Origin: Limanda limanda
Lineage: Eukaryota; Chordata; Actinopteri; Pleuronectiformes; Pleuronectidae
DNA: 64,000 nt
NCBI RefSeq assembly: GCF_963576545.1
Contig: NC_083653.1
Coordinates: 18,255,639-18,319,638 of the forward strand
Direction of reading: 5' to 3'
Shown here: one piece after another, positions 34,131 to 64,000 of the stretch
How the letters are laid out: each line of letters starts with the position of its first letter
How positions within the stretch are numbered: position 1 is the first letter of the stretch
The notes under the pieces: model-generated
Told to the model about the DNA's origin: nothing
What the model saw: only the letters and a program-made list of their open reading frames with translations
Database searches by the model: none
Position numbers and translations under genes: made by a program

Positions 34131-37100
34131 GTCCTTTGGCGATTGAACAGTGTTGCAGCATTTGTTTTCACTTCCTTTGCTAAGGAGTTTTCTCATGTCA
34201 TGGCCTCCTTAACTGTGCAGTTTGATCTGAAACTAAAGGATTTGGCCTAAAGAGGAAGGTTTTGAAACTGGTTCAACGTACTGTACTAATTAGGATTTTT
34301 AACAACATGACAGTTCCCTTACAAGAGACGTTCCCCATTTGTATTGTCTTGATTGATGACAGCATTTTCTGGTGTTTTCCCTCCATTGTTCATGTAATAA
34401 TTGCTTCATTAGCTAAGTTTCATCTCACCAAACCAAGCAGCACAAAGGAATGGTACGGGAGTCGATGACTAGCTCAGTGATTCTTATTTCATAGGCTGCA
34501 AATTCTCCATAGGAGGGAGATGTTCTGAAATTGTCAGGTCTAGATGTCAACATGCGCCAACTGCAGGAAATAAAACGTGACCTCTGTCAACCAGACGCTT
34601 GCTGAGGTTGGTGAGTAAAAAAACTCCAAGAAAATCAATAGAGCACAACACAAGACAATACTGTAAGGAAATATTCAGGATGATTCACATTCACGTCCCC
34701 ACACAGTCTTTGAGATCCGGTGAGATTTCCCAAACATACGATATGACCAGTGTTATAAGAACCAAGCTATTGGCAGATTGCCCGCTCAGTGACTTTGGAT
34801 CCAGAAGAGCAATGGAAGGATGAATAACAGGGGAGAATAACATGCAATAACCTGGTCACATGACAGCTAGTGCATAGTTTTCAATATCCTTCCATAGGTT
34901 ATGACCCAAACAGTACCAATAGAAGAATGCAGATCTTGAAGTTGAACCACTTGTGTGCCCAAACCACTGGAGCTAGGCAAAGAAAACTCACAATCTCTGG
35001 TCTACACAAAACAACAGCTAAACAACCAAATACACACAAAACTGGAACCAACACATTGCTCTGCACCAAAGTAGCAAACATGAAGGTCCTGCTAAACAAA
35101 AGACTCTCTAGCCAACTGATCACCCTGATATAAGAAATAGCACGAATCAAACCATAACATACTTCTGAAACTACTTCCTGACTTATCTAACTAAGTTGTA
35201 CCATCCTGAGGTGTTTTATAAGTTAACACAGCCCCTGGCAATAGGGGCATTTTTTTAATCAGTTGAATGTTCAACTTTTTATTTTTATATGATCATACGC
35301 GGATAGAAACCCCAGTTTGAGTTGGCAGTGATCAGGCAAAACACAAGGCAAAAAGTACTAAAGTACTAGAATTGTAAAAAACCACAGAAACAAACTGAAA
35401 ACATGAACACACAATTCAAGCGGCTGACTCTATCTACCGGGCGACTAGACAATCTGGTGACAAGTGGATGCAAGGCCGGGGTTTAAATACACTGTAGGGA
35501 CAAGTGTGCAGCAAGGAGAGGGAGGGGGAGAGGTGTAACCAGGTAACGAGGAGGCGGTGCCAGGAACTGATGGGTCACAGAGGGACACAAAGAGGAAGAG
35601 ACAAACACAAGGGGAAACACAGGGAAAGCTGAGGTTGTGGCCATGGCCCTAACACTTCCACTCTAAAGTAATAACTACAAAAAGAAAGCTTGACATCATC
35701 ACTGTCTAATTTGGCTGAGTGTGTTTACTCACCCAACAGATATATTAAAGTCCCACTGCAGTAATTTGTAACACCTCCTTAAACTCTGGTTTGTTCCTTA
35801 AAATATCATATTCAAAAAATGTATCATGGAATTTTTATACAGCTATAAAATGGCTTCAATGAACTCTATACCTTTTTACCTCATTTCGTGACTGGGCTCT
35901 ATAGATTTGGTAATATGGCTCTACCCTGCTCCCCTCCCCCAGCCTCACAGCTCAACTGCAGCTGAGGAGCCTTTCCGAAGCAAACCCTTGAGTTTTGCTT
36001 CATCACACTGCATTGAGAATGTCGACGATAAAACCAGAGCCATCATTGCTCTTTCTGCTATAAACTGACGATGTTATCAAGCTCGTGGTCTTGGACTCTT
36101 TTATTCAGTCATAGTTCCGTGTATAAGTTTGATTTGGCAAGTTCCAAACATGCAGTATTTAAAACCTTCGTACACAAATACACAATACTGTAAAATCCAA
36201 TGTGCATATTTCCTGAACATGGACTAGATCCTCCTTTCCTAGACAATGTTATAGATATTTACACATTCCTTTCAGTATTTCCTTCTTGTGAGCAAAGTGG
36301 TGACCTTTGACCCGTACGTGGTGGAACTGAGCCAGCAGGTGGTAGACGAGGTCAAACTGCTCATCTCCGTGAGAAGAGGCTGTAGGTCAACGGAGACGTG
36401 GACGAGCTTGCTCCAACTCAGGAGTAATCCTAGATGCTGATTGGCTGGATTGAGGAGAATGGCTAATCGAGCTGATAAGATGGAGGAGTCACCACATGAA
36501 ATGAATAATAATAATTAGTAGACACTGAGATCGGCTCTAAAATAAAAAAAATGTCGAGCTGTTTTACAAATCTCTGTTGCTGAACTCATCATTTTAAGCA
36601 AACAAAAGTGCTGAGTCTTTAAATATGTAAAGTGTCCTTTGGTCCCATGAAAGAAGCTATAAAAAATGTAAGTTATTATCAATATTATTATTTAAGAGCC
36701 CAGATGGTGATCAACCACCAAGTATTTGATTTAGTGAAAATTTCACATCGTAGTCAGTCTCTACAGTCAATATGGACTCGATCCTTGTTTCCTAGCAAAA
36801 GCAAAGTAACCTGTCTCCACTCCAGTTTCTGTCAGGGATACGTACGACACTGGCAACTTAATCTAAAGTTTGCTTCCTGCAATTAATTAATAATTTTTGA
36901 CTAAAGAAGGCTCCACTGGAGTAGAAAATTAACATTTACCAAGTGATTTACAAAGACATATACTTCCTTATGTGGGTCCCTCTAAAGTTGTAGTGTTATA
37001 GATAATCTCTTTAGGTGAACTCACCTTTATTCTATAGTCCATAATCCTAAAAGCAAAAAAGAGACCAAGAGGAGAATATTGATTTATAGTTTTTATGCTT

Positions 37101-38227
37101 TCTCTTACATTCAGTGAAACAATCTTTTACCTCCTGCAGTGAGCAGATGTTCCTCCCTCCATTCTTCAGTCCTTCTGTCCATCCGTGTTCACATGTGTGT
37201 TGTTGTTGTCTATGACCAACAGATCTTGAAGTGAACTGACTGGATTGACATGAAGTTTGGTGCAAACACATATACGCTCCCAACAGAAATAACGTGATGA
37301 TTTTGTTGAACATATCGATTTTCTGTTTGTAACTTTTGTATGTCTCCTCCTTTGTCATTGCAGAGGTTATGTGTTTTTGGTATTGTTACACAGCATTGTA
37401 CTGCAAGTTCAGCATGAATACTTTGTTTACTCACCAAGAGCTATCTCCAGCAATGGAAGGAAAATATTAACATTTGCTTTTTTCTTTCACTTCCTTGTTT
37501 CTACTGAAGTTAATACGTCAAGCACCAAGCTCTGGGCGGTTTTAGCAACCCTCATGCCACCATTCTGACATTTACAGCTTTATATTGCAGTTATGTGCCA
37601 AGATTAAACTGATGTTGTAAATTATATTATCAAGAACATTTTGGCAAAACTTGCTTTTCTGGCGTTTGATGAGAAGATTGACGGCACTTTCATGTCTGTA
37701 CAGTTAATCACAATAACAAGCAAGAAAAAGACATGAAAAAAAAAACATATAGATTAATCATTTCTAGTAAGTTGAAGTAGTGAGGATAACTTTTTGCTTC
37801 AGTGAGTTCAAGTTAGTTTATGAGATTTTCTGTATTTAGTTAAAAATGTCTCAATTGAATGTTATCAAGAAGATTTAATAGAAAAGACAGATACTTCAGA
37901 TTTCAAACAAAGGCCATGCATTCAAGCATGTCAAACTAGTATTTTGTTTTCAATAGGACCTAATGTTATTTGGATTCTCTACATTTCAGATGATAAGAAT
38001 GATGAATCCTAATTATTAATCCCGGTCATATAAAATCAGAAGCTTCTATCTTCATGACTGTCAGTGTATTAACCCTTTGGTGACATTCCTGGACTTAAGG
38101 TGGACTGTCTGCCACATCCGTGATTGTCTACAGGTATAAACTGATATACAGGTATATTCTGTCAAAATCACCCTGGGATTTACAGAACGAGACAAAAGCC
38201 TCTGGACTCAGAGGAGCAATAAAGACA

Positions 38228-39763
38228 GACACGGGTGTGACTAGGGTTTATTACTTTTAATCAATTCAGCTAGCTACAAAATGTCCACCACTTCACACAC
38301 TGACAGGATACAGAGAGGGAGTCATTAATATTACATGCGTTGAGGACATCAATCTCACAGTTTAACCTATTGTGTCATTCAGGTTTAGGTATTTAATCAC
38401 CTTACTCTAACTACTCAACATTTTGGCGATTTGGTGTGCATAGCTCTAAAGTACAGAAGCAACAAAAAACCCTTTTGTATGTATTTTTTGTTTCAGAGTA
38501 TAGTTATCATTGTAACTCAACATTATCAGTTTTTTACCAATAACAAACCACACGGGGGAGAATAAACTTACAGATACAGTCTTCTTATAAAAGTAAGGTC
38601 TCTCAGAAATATGCGTCATTGCTTTACATTGCAAACGTTTATTTTTTTCAGAGCATCCAAAACCTATGTTACAGTACACAACCAGTCCTTCTCTTTCAGC
38701 ACATAATCAACATCTTCAATCACTGAACTGCATAATCATTTAGAAAACAGGTCATTTTTTGCAAGACAACCCCAAGTCCTCATATTTTTCATCTTTAACA
38801 CACTTTTTTGATCCCTTTTGCATTATTGTACAACAAGATGGTCACAGTCGGTAAATATATCAAGACAGAAAGAGTGGCACTATTGCAAACTTGCAGGAGT
38901 ATGGAACGATCAACTGTGTCCTAATACTGAGCATGCGGTTTTGTCAATCTGCTACTGCCATGTTATCTTTTTTTATATCTATTTTTCAGACGAGTTTTAT
39001 TTATAAGACTAAAATCTACCATTTGTCATGCAGAGAACGCACAATTCACATCACTTGGAATGCAATGTCTAATACAGCTATAGAGAGTCTAGTTGCACAT
39101 TGTCTAAACAGTAACTCAGTATGAACAGTATGATTGCGATGAAGGAAAATGTACCATCGACTGCCTTTTGATTGTAAGTGCTCTTTGCAATGCCATTCAA
39201 CTGTACCGTCGCTTAGCAAGTTTTTACTCGTGCTTTCCCATCGGTCGTCTCTCCCTTTTTTTGTCATGACAACACCAAAATAAGGAGCATGACAGTAGCC
39301 TAAATGGAATGACACAGTTTTACTAGGACGATACTGAGATACTGAAAAGGAAAAAGAATAAAAACAAACAGCCTGTATAGCATTCCTATAATATACTTGT
39401 CATCCAGAGCAGTGTACTTGTATATATATGTATATTATATATGATATATATATGATATATATATATATATATTTTGATAAAGAGAATAAAAACTTCACAG
39501 GTGAGCTAGAGAGCCATCAAGTCAGCACTATATACAACCTTTGGAAAGAATGATATACGGAGTATAAGAAATCATCTTTTTACGAGGACAATCATCTTGA
39601 AAAAGCTCGACAGACGACACAGAACAACATTTACAATGGGGAAGGGAGGTGATATGTGCATGTGTGCAAACCTAGAAGGTCAATACCAAGATGAAAGCAA
39701 GTCAGCGCCTGTCGATGTGCGGCGCAGGACGCCGGGGACTGTCACGCTGCGGGCTCAGGGCAT
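38228..39763 (-). other. snap25: snap25 3' UTR (end estimated)
   Basis: AT-rich, non-coding sequence lies downstream of the snap25 stop on the minus strand. AATAAA on the minus strand (TTTATT on the plus strand) occurs at 38252-38247, about 1.5 kb from the stop, a length compatible with the long 3' UTR known for this gene. Earlier hexamers near 38640 and 38996 could give shorter forms. It includes an unstable TA-rich stretch at 39418-39475. Confidence 0.4.
39418..39475 (+). repeat. TA-rich low-complexity tract in snap25 3' UTR
   Basis: TATATATATGTATATTATAT and GATATATATATGATATATAT form an almost pure TA tract within the presumed 3' UTR. Confidence 0.85.
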
Positions 39764-57160
<17,397 letters not shown>

Positions 57161-60100
57161 GGCTGCTGGATGTGTGGGGTGGAGGAAGTCTCCAACAGGG
57201 AAGAGAAGATCCTACTGGGAGTCCGGGGAGGGCTGGAAGAGAGATAAAAAATAAGAGGAAAAGCCTTTAGGATGGAGAGCTGGATGCTGCAGTGGAGACA
57301 GCTGAATCCGCAGAGGCATTAAACCGTCTTCAGGCTTTGGAGAACTTGGATGATTTGATGTGCGACTGATGTTTCATCAAGGAATGAGCATGTAGCAGTA
57401 ATCACATGCAGGATCAACACCAGCACAGCATCATATTAGCTGCTCTTCTCTTTGAGCCTTCATGAGCTGTCTGATGAGGAGGATTAAACACAAGCAGCAG
57501 TGGCAGCGTTTGACTGGAGGTGGTGGCGACCAACGATTTGAAGCCACAGTTTTTGCTACAAAAGATCACATGGCGCTGCTAATTGTTTCACAACCTAGTC
57601 AAGACAAACTCAGACTAATTCAAGGGTAATTCGTTCCTTTTCATCTCTGTAGGCTGTATACATCCATCATTGGGGAACATGTCCTGTTAAGACGCCCTTG
57701 AACACCTCTTGGCATTAAGTCGCTCTGGATAACAACAACAGCTAAAAGCCAAAGGTACACAAAAGTGAAATTTACTGCGCAAGGGACGAGTAGGCAAATA
57801 AGAGAACAAAGAAGCATGGCATGTAAAAAATGGCAAAATGAGTGTGGATCATTCTTATAAAATCATACAATGACTGTAATGAAACCAAGGGGTAGCCAAT
57901 TGGGAGCTGCTGTGTCCCTAGCCCCAGCAAGTGTTTGCTGTTTCAGGCGGTATAATGGAGGATTAAGAAGATCTTGCAGCAGCAGCGTTTGTTTATTGGG
58001 TTGTGAATGGAAAGGGAAAAGGCGGCTGAGGTTTGCAGAGGAATGCCAGTCTCAGACAGGCAGGATTGACTTGGATTTTGCAGGATTAGCCACAGAGAGA
58101 TATAAACAGCCGTGGTAGCTGTGATCCTGTCCAACCCTCTGCTGGTCATGAGACTGGCCTTCACCAGTCAAATAGTGAAGCATCTGCAGATGTAGGATTA
58201 CTGGGAGCTAACTCTAAAGATGATTTTAAAACAACTTGTGTTGTGTCAGATAAATTGGAGATTATCAGCGGATATGATGTAAGACGTCGTCGCAAACTAG
58301 CATCGACATTTACACGACAAAATATTAAAACCTCTTGAGAATGAAATTCCTTTCCACTGTTTTCTGGTTATGAGGTCATTCTTCTACAGTAATGTAGTCT
58401 AGTAGCGAGCAGGAAATAAGGATCGATATGGGATCAAAATACTTTTACTACATATCTGTAGGGATGTAAAATAAAATAAAATACGAAGTGATATTTGTGA
58501 TATTAACACTGAATCAAATTACTGAAATATGAAAGCACCCACAATGCGATTCGACACCCAACTGCAGCTCTACAAAGGTTTTAGAGTCTTTTGGCCCATT
58601 GTTTTGGAGGATCATGGCTCTGGAGTGAACGCCCTAAGGATGGTAAAGAATGTCAACCACCCAACAACATTCAGATATTTTGCTTTGGAGTTGATGGTAC
58701 GTCAGCTGTCACACTCAATACTTTTGTTTCTGTTATTTAAACCTCCCCTCTAATGGCGAGTTTTTCACAAAATGTACTTTTTCCCAGCTTAAAACATTTC
58801 TTACAGTTTGGTCTATCGATAATTCGATTTTTTATCAACAATGGATTACTAGACAAATTATTGTTAAAAAACTGTCCTCTAAAATTTGTTGCAATACATC
58901 AGAAACAAATCTGGCAGATATCTGGTAAACTCACGTAGCTGCTACAATGAGCCACACTTCCCCACTGCTCTGTATCTGCTAAATGTCTTTGTTTCATCAG
59001 CTTTATGAGGTGTCAATAGGTCAGTGTTGTGTTAACAGACGGTTTCTACCTCCCACAAGGTAATATAGCACTGGGGTGGGAAGGTGAGGAAAAAATATTA
59101 GAGCGAACAAATATGAAAACTTGACTTGCAGACCTCTGTGTAAATATGCTACATCAGTCTTCTGCTTTACCTAACTCTGCATGTAATGATTAATGTTAAT
59201 TGTGCCAGTTGTCAGAAAATTATAACCAGTAAAAGTAAACTTTCCATTTAGTCGAGTTATGAAGATGACAATCTATTTCTCTTTCTGTTTGTTTGTTGAG
59301 TCTTGTGGCTACTGTATGTACATGTGTGCATGATTGTATGTGTGGTGGACCTCTGGCAGAATAGCCTAAGCTTATGCTGGTGCTAATGGGGATACGAATG
59401 AGGAAGAAAGTAACAGCAAAATGCATTGGTTTTGAAGATAAAACTGACATTATCACCACCACAGAACGTTACAGGGGAAAAAGTCGAGATGATTAAGTGC
59501 ATTGGCGAGAGAGAGTGTGTTTCTTATTGGACAGATGGCTTCTTCCACCTGGACATGCATCATCCTGGTGACTGAGCGAGCAGCGTCTGGTTGATATTCT
59601 GCCTCCGAGGTCCTGATGACCCTCTGTGTTTGCTTCATCCACTTGTGCACAAAGATGTTCGCATTAACAACATCTGCCAGCCGCACATGGGATATGAAGT
59701 CTGAATCATTAAAGCCTCCCTGGGCTAGAATATATGTCCGTGGATGGATTCAGTCATGTATATAGATCAACAGCTGTATCATAATGATTAAGTCCTGCAT
59801 AGTCTCTTTTTTATTATCACATTTCAATTGCAGATCCTTATATAGATTGTTCCACTATAGTAAGAAACAATTATACTTGTGAATCCCATTCATTTTATTA
59901 GTCCGTGCTTTGACTTCTCACATCACTCCCCCTTTCCCTCTTGCTCCCCAGCATCGCTCCACAGCAGCAGCGGCCATGTTGGGTTACATAAACTGACCAG
60001 ACTTTGCATTGCCCTAATGTCTGAATCGAGTCAAAACCTCTTCAGAGCGACTCGCTGAAGGAGGAGAGGGGCATCATCGCCTGCCTGCCTGTGCAGTTAT

Positions 60101-61760
60101 GTAACTAAATACAGGCAATTAAGTTTTAACAGGCCAACTGACCTTTTACTTTACGTCTCAATTAAGCTCCACATTTTTGCATCTTAGCGCCCGGAGCACC
60201 GCCCGCTTCAGCACCGGAGCAAGTTCATCAACAGAACAGATACAGTGTGGAGTGGGCCTTACGTAAGAACATGCTTTTCTAATCAGCGCATTCATCTGTG
60301 GGCATGTTTTGGTGTTGGATTTTATTCCACTTTTTCATAACCTATAACAATACAGGTCTGGTTTAGGTATACTACTTTGTTGTTAGATAGATAGAAATGG
60401 GGAGTAACATGCAGATTTGTAGAAATGTATCCTCTCCTGGAGCTTTGGACTGCACTCTACCGCAACCTTCAGGGAATGACCGAAGTCTTGTATAAGGGTT
60501 TGTCTCATGAGCGGTTTCCATTGAAGGAATAAGATCATTGGGTACGGTCGAAAGCTAGGAGAAACTAGTTTTTTGTTTCTCCTTAGATATCTGTAAGACA
60601 AAGTAATGTGAAAGTATGAAGATATTAAATCGTTTGTTTACAGATCCATTACCCTGTTATTGCACAGAAAGATTTAAACAGAGTTATTGCAAAAATTTGC
60701 CTAAATTGTCACCTCCAGACATATATGTGATACATTTTTTTCCCATAGGCTTTTCTGATTATATGACAGAGACAGTGGGATGTAAAGAGACATGCAGCAA
60801 AGGGCTGAGATTCAAACCAAGACTCAGCCTGAATATATCGTATACGACTCGATGAAGTACCAGCAAGGCCATCCTGCATGTCCTCAACTTGTGCAGCTTT
60901 GATAAAACTGTCAAATATTTTCTCCTCTGGTCAGTATGTTAATTTTACAATTTGTATGCACTGACATGCAGCTCAGTGTTCAGCTGCAGTGCAAAATCAC
61001 ACTGTGCTCTCCTCCTAAATCCATCGCCTGGCATAATCACTGATGCACAAACTACAATCAATTAAAACGAACAAGGAATCATTTCAAAAGGCATCTGAGC
61101 TAATTAATTCCAGCCAATCAACACCCAATGGCTCAATTAAGAGCTCAAACGACTTCTGACTTTATCTCAAGACCAATGAGTGCAATATTGTTCATCACTG
61201 ACCCCATAAAACAATAGAAGGTATATATAGATAGATAAAGAGAAGGTAATGCTCTTGGTGGTCTTTGAGTTACAGAATCTTTAACTAGCAGTCACGCCCT
61301 GCCATCCATAAAATGGTGCCTCTCAAAGGACACTAATTTGTCTGGAGATTCCCGTCTGATTAAATGTTGGGCCGTCCAACCGAGAGATCGTTTTTCATCA
61401 CTCACACAAAGTCCTCTGTCAGCACATTGGAGGAAGATAATAAACTTCTGACTGGACAAATCATGAATTCTTAATCTGGCTGAAGTGGGCCTCCAGTGTG
61501 CATGTACCGTATTCATCACAACACGTGCCAAAAATAACTGTCCTCATTAAAACATGTTTTTGCCTTCTTTTACAGGCGATTTCATTTTTTACATTCGTGC
61601 TAATGTATACAAACTGGTGAATTACTCCTCTGCTCACTCAGATGAACTGTTTTGCTTGTAAAACTACATAACTTAATTTTATCAGTAACAGTAATCACCC
61701 TATCCTGTAATCAGACTACAGATATCCAGTTATCTATAGTCCTTAATAGACTAATATATT

Positions 61761-62054
61761 ACCTCTGCCAAGGAGCTTATGTTTTAATTTGTGTTTGCGT
61801 GTCTGTTAGTTAGCAGGATACACAAAAACTATGCAGATTACTAAAAAACTTGTTGGAAAGATACAGTATGGGTCTGGTATTTGCATGCAGAAATTTACAT
61901 AACATTGTCAGATAGGATAGACATTCATTAAAATATTTCCCCTGAGAAAAATGTATCGATCTTGATGAAAAAATAAATCTATGATATCTATGAGTGCGTG
62001 TAATGTGGTGCAGCTTGGCTGAATCGAAGGGGACTGTTGGGGCTAGGCAGAGGT
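61761..62054 (+). mobile_element. Full-length small dispersed element (ACCTCTGCC ... GGCAGAGGT)
   Basis: The 294-bp unit has inverted 9-bp ends ACCTCTGCC/GGCAGAGGT. Inside are TTAGTTAGCAGGATACACAA, TTGATGAAAAAATAAATCT and GGTGCAGCTTGGCTGAATCG, all features of a family common in percomorph genomes. It sits in the first intron region of snap25. Related copies in this window are listed separately. Confidence 0.65.
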
Positions 62055-62849
62055 ATGAGCTCTATCCAGGAACATTCTAGTGGCATGTAAGTTTTCATTT
62101 GTCATAAGGAGCCAGAATCCTTTATGTATCTACAACCGTAAGAAACATCACTAACCATCTGCCACAAATGTCGCTAAAACACTCTCGTTCCCATTGTTAA
62201 CATCGGGAGGAGATTTAAAGGACACCGGCTCCATTCACTGTATATCTCCTTTGTTGACTTTAAACCAATCCATTTTGAGTATGTCAACCGCTGTGTGTTG
62301 ACACACACCCACACAACCTTTGCCCTTGAGTTTCTGTCACCTTGTCACTGTGTGTTACTCTGATGTAGACATCTATGACAGGAAATGGTGAGAGCTGTGA
62401 CCCTCTGTCCTGAATTTAACAGGAAGGTAATAAAGGACAAGAGCAGGAAAAAAAATATATCAAGCTCAACGTTATTAAAATCACACAACTACGGCTGTGG
62501 CACGGTGCGCTAAACACACAAACCACCACTGTCCTGTGTGGCAGGCGCATACACACTTTATTACATCCATGTTGCCCTTGGCAGTGTGAAGTTTGCTGAT
62601 TAGCATGATTCAATTTATGGCACAAAAAAAGGTGCAGTGATTTATAGGAGTCGTGCTTAGCAATAATTATCATAGATTTCAAGGCAGTTAGAGGAATGAA
62701 GATGAGCACTGCACATTCATCAACAGTATGTGGAATAACTGGCTGAGCTTTAAAACATGGCTAATGCCTGCATTTATATACTATGTAACTGCCTCTGTAT
62801 TAATCAAAACATTCATGAATGTTTGATAGAGCATCCATCTTTCAAGCTC

Positions 62850-62881
62850 CATCCATCCGTCCGTCCATCCATCCATCAATC
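62850..62881 (+). repeat. (ATCC)n microsatellite
   Basis: CATCCATCCGTCCGTCCATC is followed by more CATC units. It lies in the presumed snap25 intron 1. Confidence 0.8.
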
Positions 62882-64000
62882 CCCCTGTTTACTGTCCTGT
62901 TTACTAGAGCTGACACTTCAGTGTAATAGCCATGGGGACAATAAAGAAAGATACGAAGATTCCCTTATTTCCATTCCCCATTCATTCCCTCCCAGAGGAG
63001 CTGGATGGCATATTTCATACCCTGTCCAATCACATTCTACCTGCAGAAGATTACCAGCCCCCACCAGCTGCTCCTCCTAAACTCTTTCTCCGTTCTTTTC
63101 CTCCTATATCGTTTGATAGCTTTCATTTCTCCTATATATCTTTTATCTGTGTCTTCTTCTTCCTCTGTAAAATCTGCAGTTGCAACCACCAAATCCAGTC
63201 ATCTAAACTGCATCAATAAGAGTGAATCTCACATTAAGATAATATCAGATTCTGTAATGCAGTACAGAATATGATCACAAGCTAGAACAAGTCATGTTCC
63301 TTTGGTAAATGCAATTCATCTTGATGAAAATCATAGCTCCTTAATTAAAAAATGTGCACACACGCATTTGGCTGCCATTTTGTTTGCTTTCCAGTTTTAA
63401 TTTCAGGTATCAATCATTTATCTTTCTTGAACATCAGATCCTTGTTGGAAACGTGGCGTGGACACCGTCTGTTGGAGGCTTCAGAACACACCCGAGTGTG
63501 ATTGATACAGTTTGGCAATTTGAAAAATATCTCCCTTTTTTGCTTATTTTACTTCTGCTCAACTTAATCAGCTCATGATACGCTCAGAATCAGAACGAGA
63601 CCAACACAGTGTTCAAATGACCATAACTGGAAATAAAGGTAATCTTCAGAGCTGGCAGTTTAAAACAAACCATCTCGCTGCAGTCAGCACAGTAACACAT
63701 GAATGTGATCTGTAAAAAAAAGATCTTAATTGTGAAGGTTTCTATAGTGCTTCACTTATATGGCTGTTATCTCTCGTTACAGATGACGGCAGTAACAAAA
63801 GCTTAAATAGATCATGTGGCCGTTGGTTTTTTACTTTACAAAGAAACATTTTGATTTGGTCACAAATGACAATGCAAAAGTGAAATGATATGTAATCCTG
63901 TCAAGTCTCCAGCGGCAATTTCGCAGCTGAGAAGAACACTAAATGATTCTGTACGCTGAATTGCTTCTTCCAATTAAAAGCATTTTTGTTTGGAGGTTTC

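Larger units (their letters stand above)
31523..38227. other. Intergenic region before the snap25 3' end
   Basis: Microsatellites and one exon-like orphan stretch (36276-36385). The stretch from about 35220 to 35660 has a repeat-like character. No gene could be assigned. Confidence 0.5.
57233..64000 (-). other. snap25: Presumed snap25 intron 1 (non-coding exon 1 not found)
   Basis: Nothing coding was recognised in 6.8 kb. It holds one full dispersed element (61761-62054), an (ATCC)n tract and several A/T-rich non-repetitive blocks rich in homeobox-like TAATTA/CAATTA motifs (for example 61050-61145). The promoter may lie beyond the right edge. Confidence 0.45.

Overview
The window is nuclear DNA from a ray-finned fish, most likely a spiny-rayed (percomorph) teleost. 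Genes are split into many small exons with GT-AG introns. The three encoded proteins are vertebrate-specific in type and fish-like in detail, and the non-coding DNA is rich in CA/GT microsatellites and short DNA-transposon remnants of the kind common in teleosts. There is no bacterial, viral or organellar gene content. Most long open frames are chance readings through introns or microsatellites.

Region 1 (about 1.2-11.3 kb, + strand) holds the 3' eight coding exons of consortin (cnst), a trans-Golgi connexin-sorting protein. All eight exons join in phase, ending with a C-terminal membrane segment. The 5' exons lie off the left edge. Region 2 (13.0-22.6 kb, + strand) is a complete saccharopine dehydrogenase-like oxidoreductase gene (sccpdh), with 12 exons, 432 codons and a CpG-rich start. 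cnst followed by sccpdh in tandem is the same order and orientation as on human chromosome 1q44.

Region 3 (22.6-38.2 kb) is intergenic. It contains a 1.2-kb hAT-type non-autonomous transposon with a perfect 8-bp target duplication; a 338-bp piece of 28S ribosomal RNA gene is embedded inside it. There is also a 560-bp foldback element, several microsatellites and a few exon-like orphan stretches.

Region 4 (38.2-64 kb, - strand) is snap25, a neuronal SNARE gene. All seven coding exon positions are present, including the tandem alternative exons 5a and 5b, which encode different palmitoylated cysteine clusters. Its 5' non-coding exon and promoter are not resolved and may lie beyond the right edge. 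snap25 is transcribed towards sccpdh (convergent).

The three genes do not form a pathway. The most notable signals are the rDNA-carrying hAT element, the compact pyrimidine-rich 5a/5b splice switch of snap25 flanked by simple repeats, and clusters of foldback DNA elements in introns.
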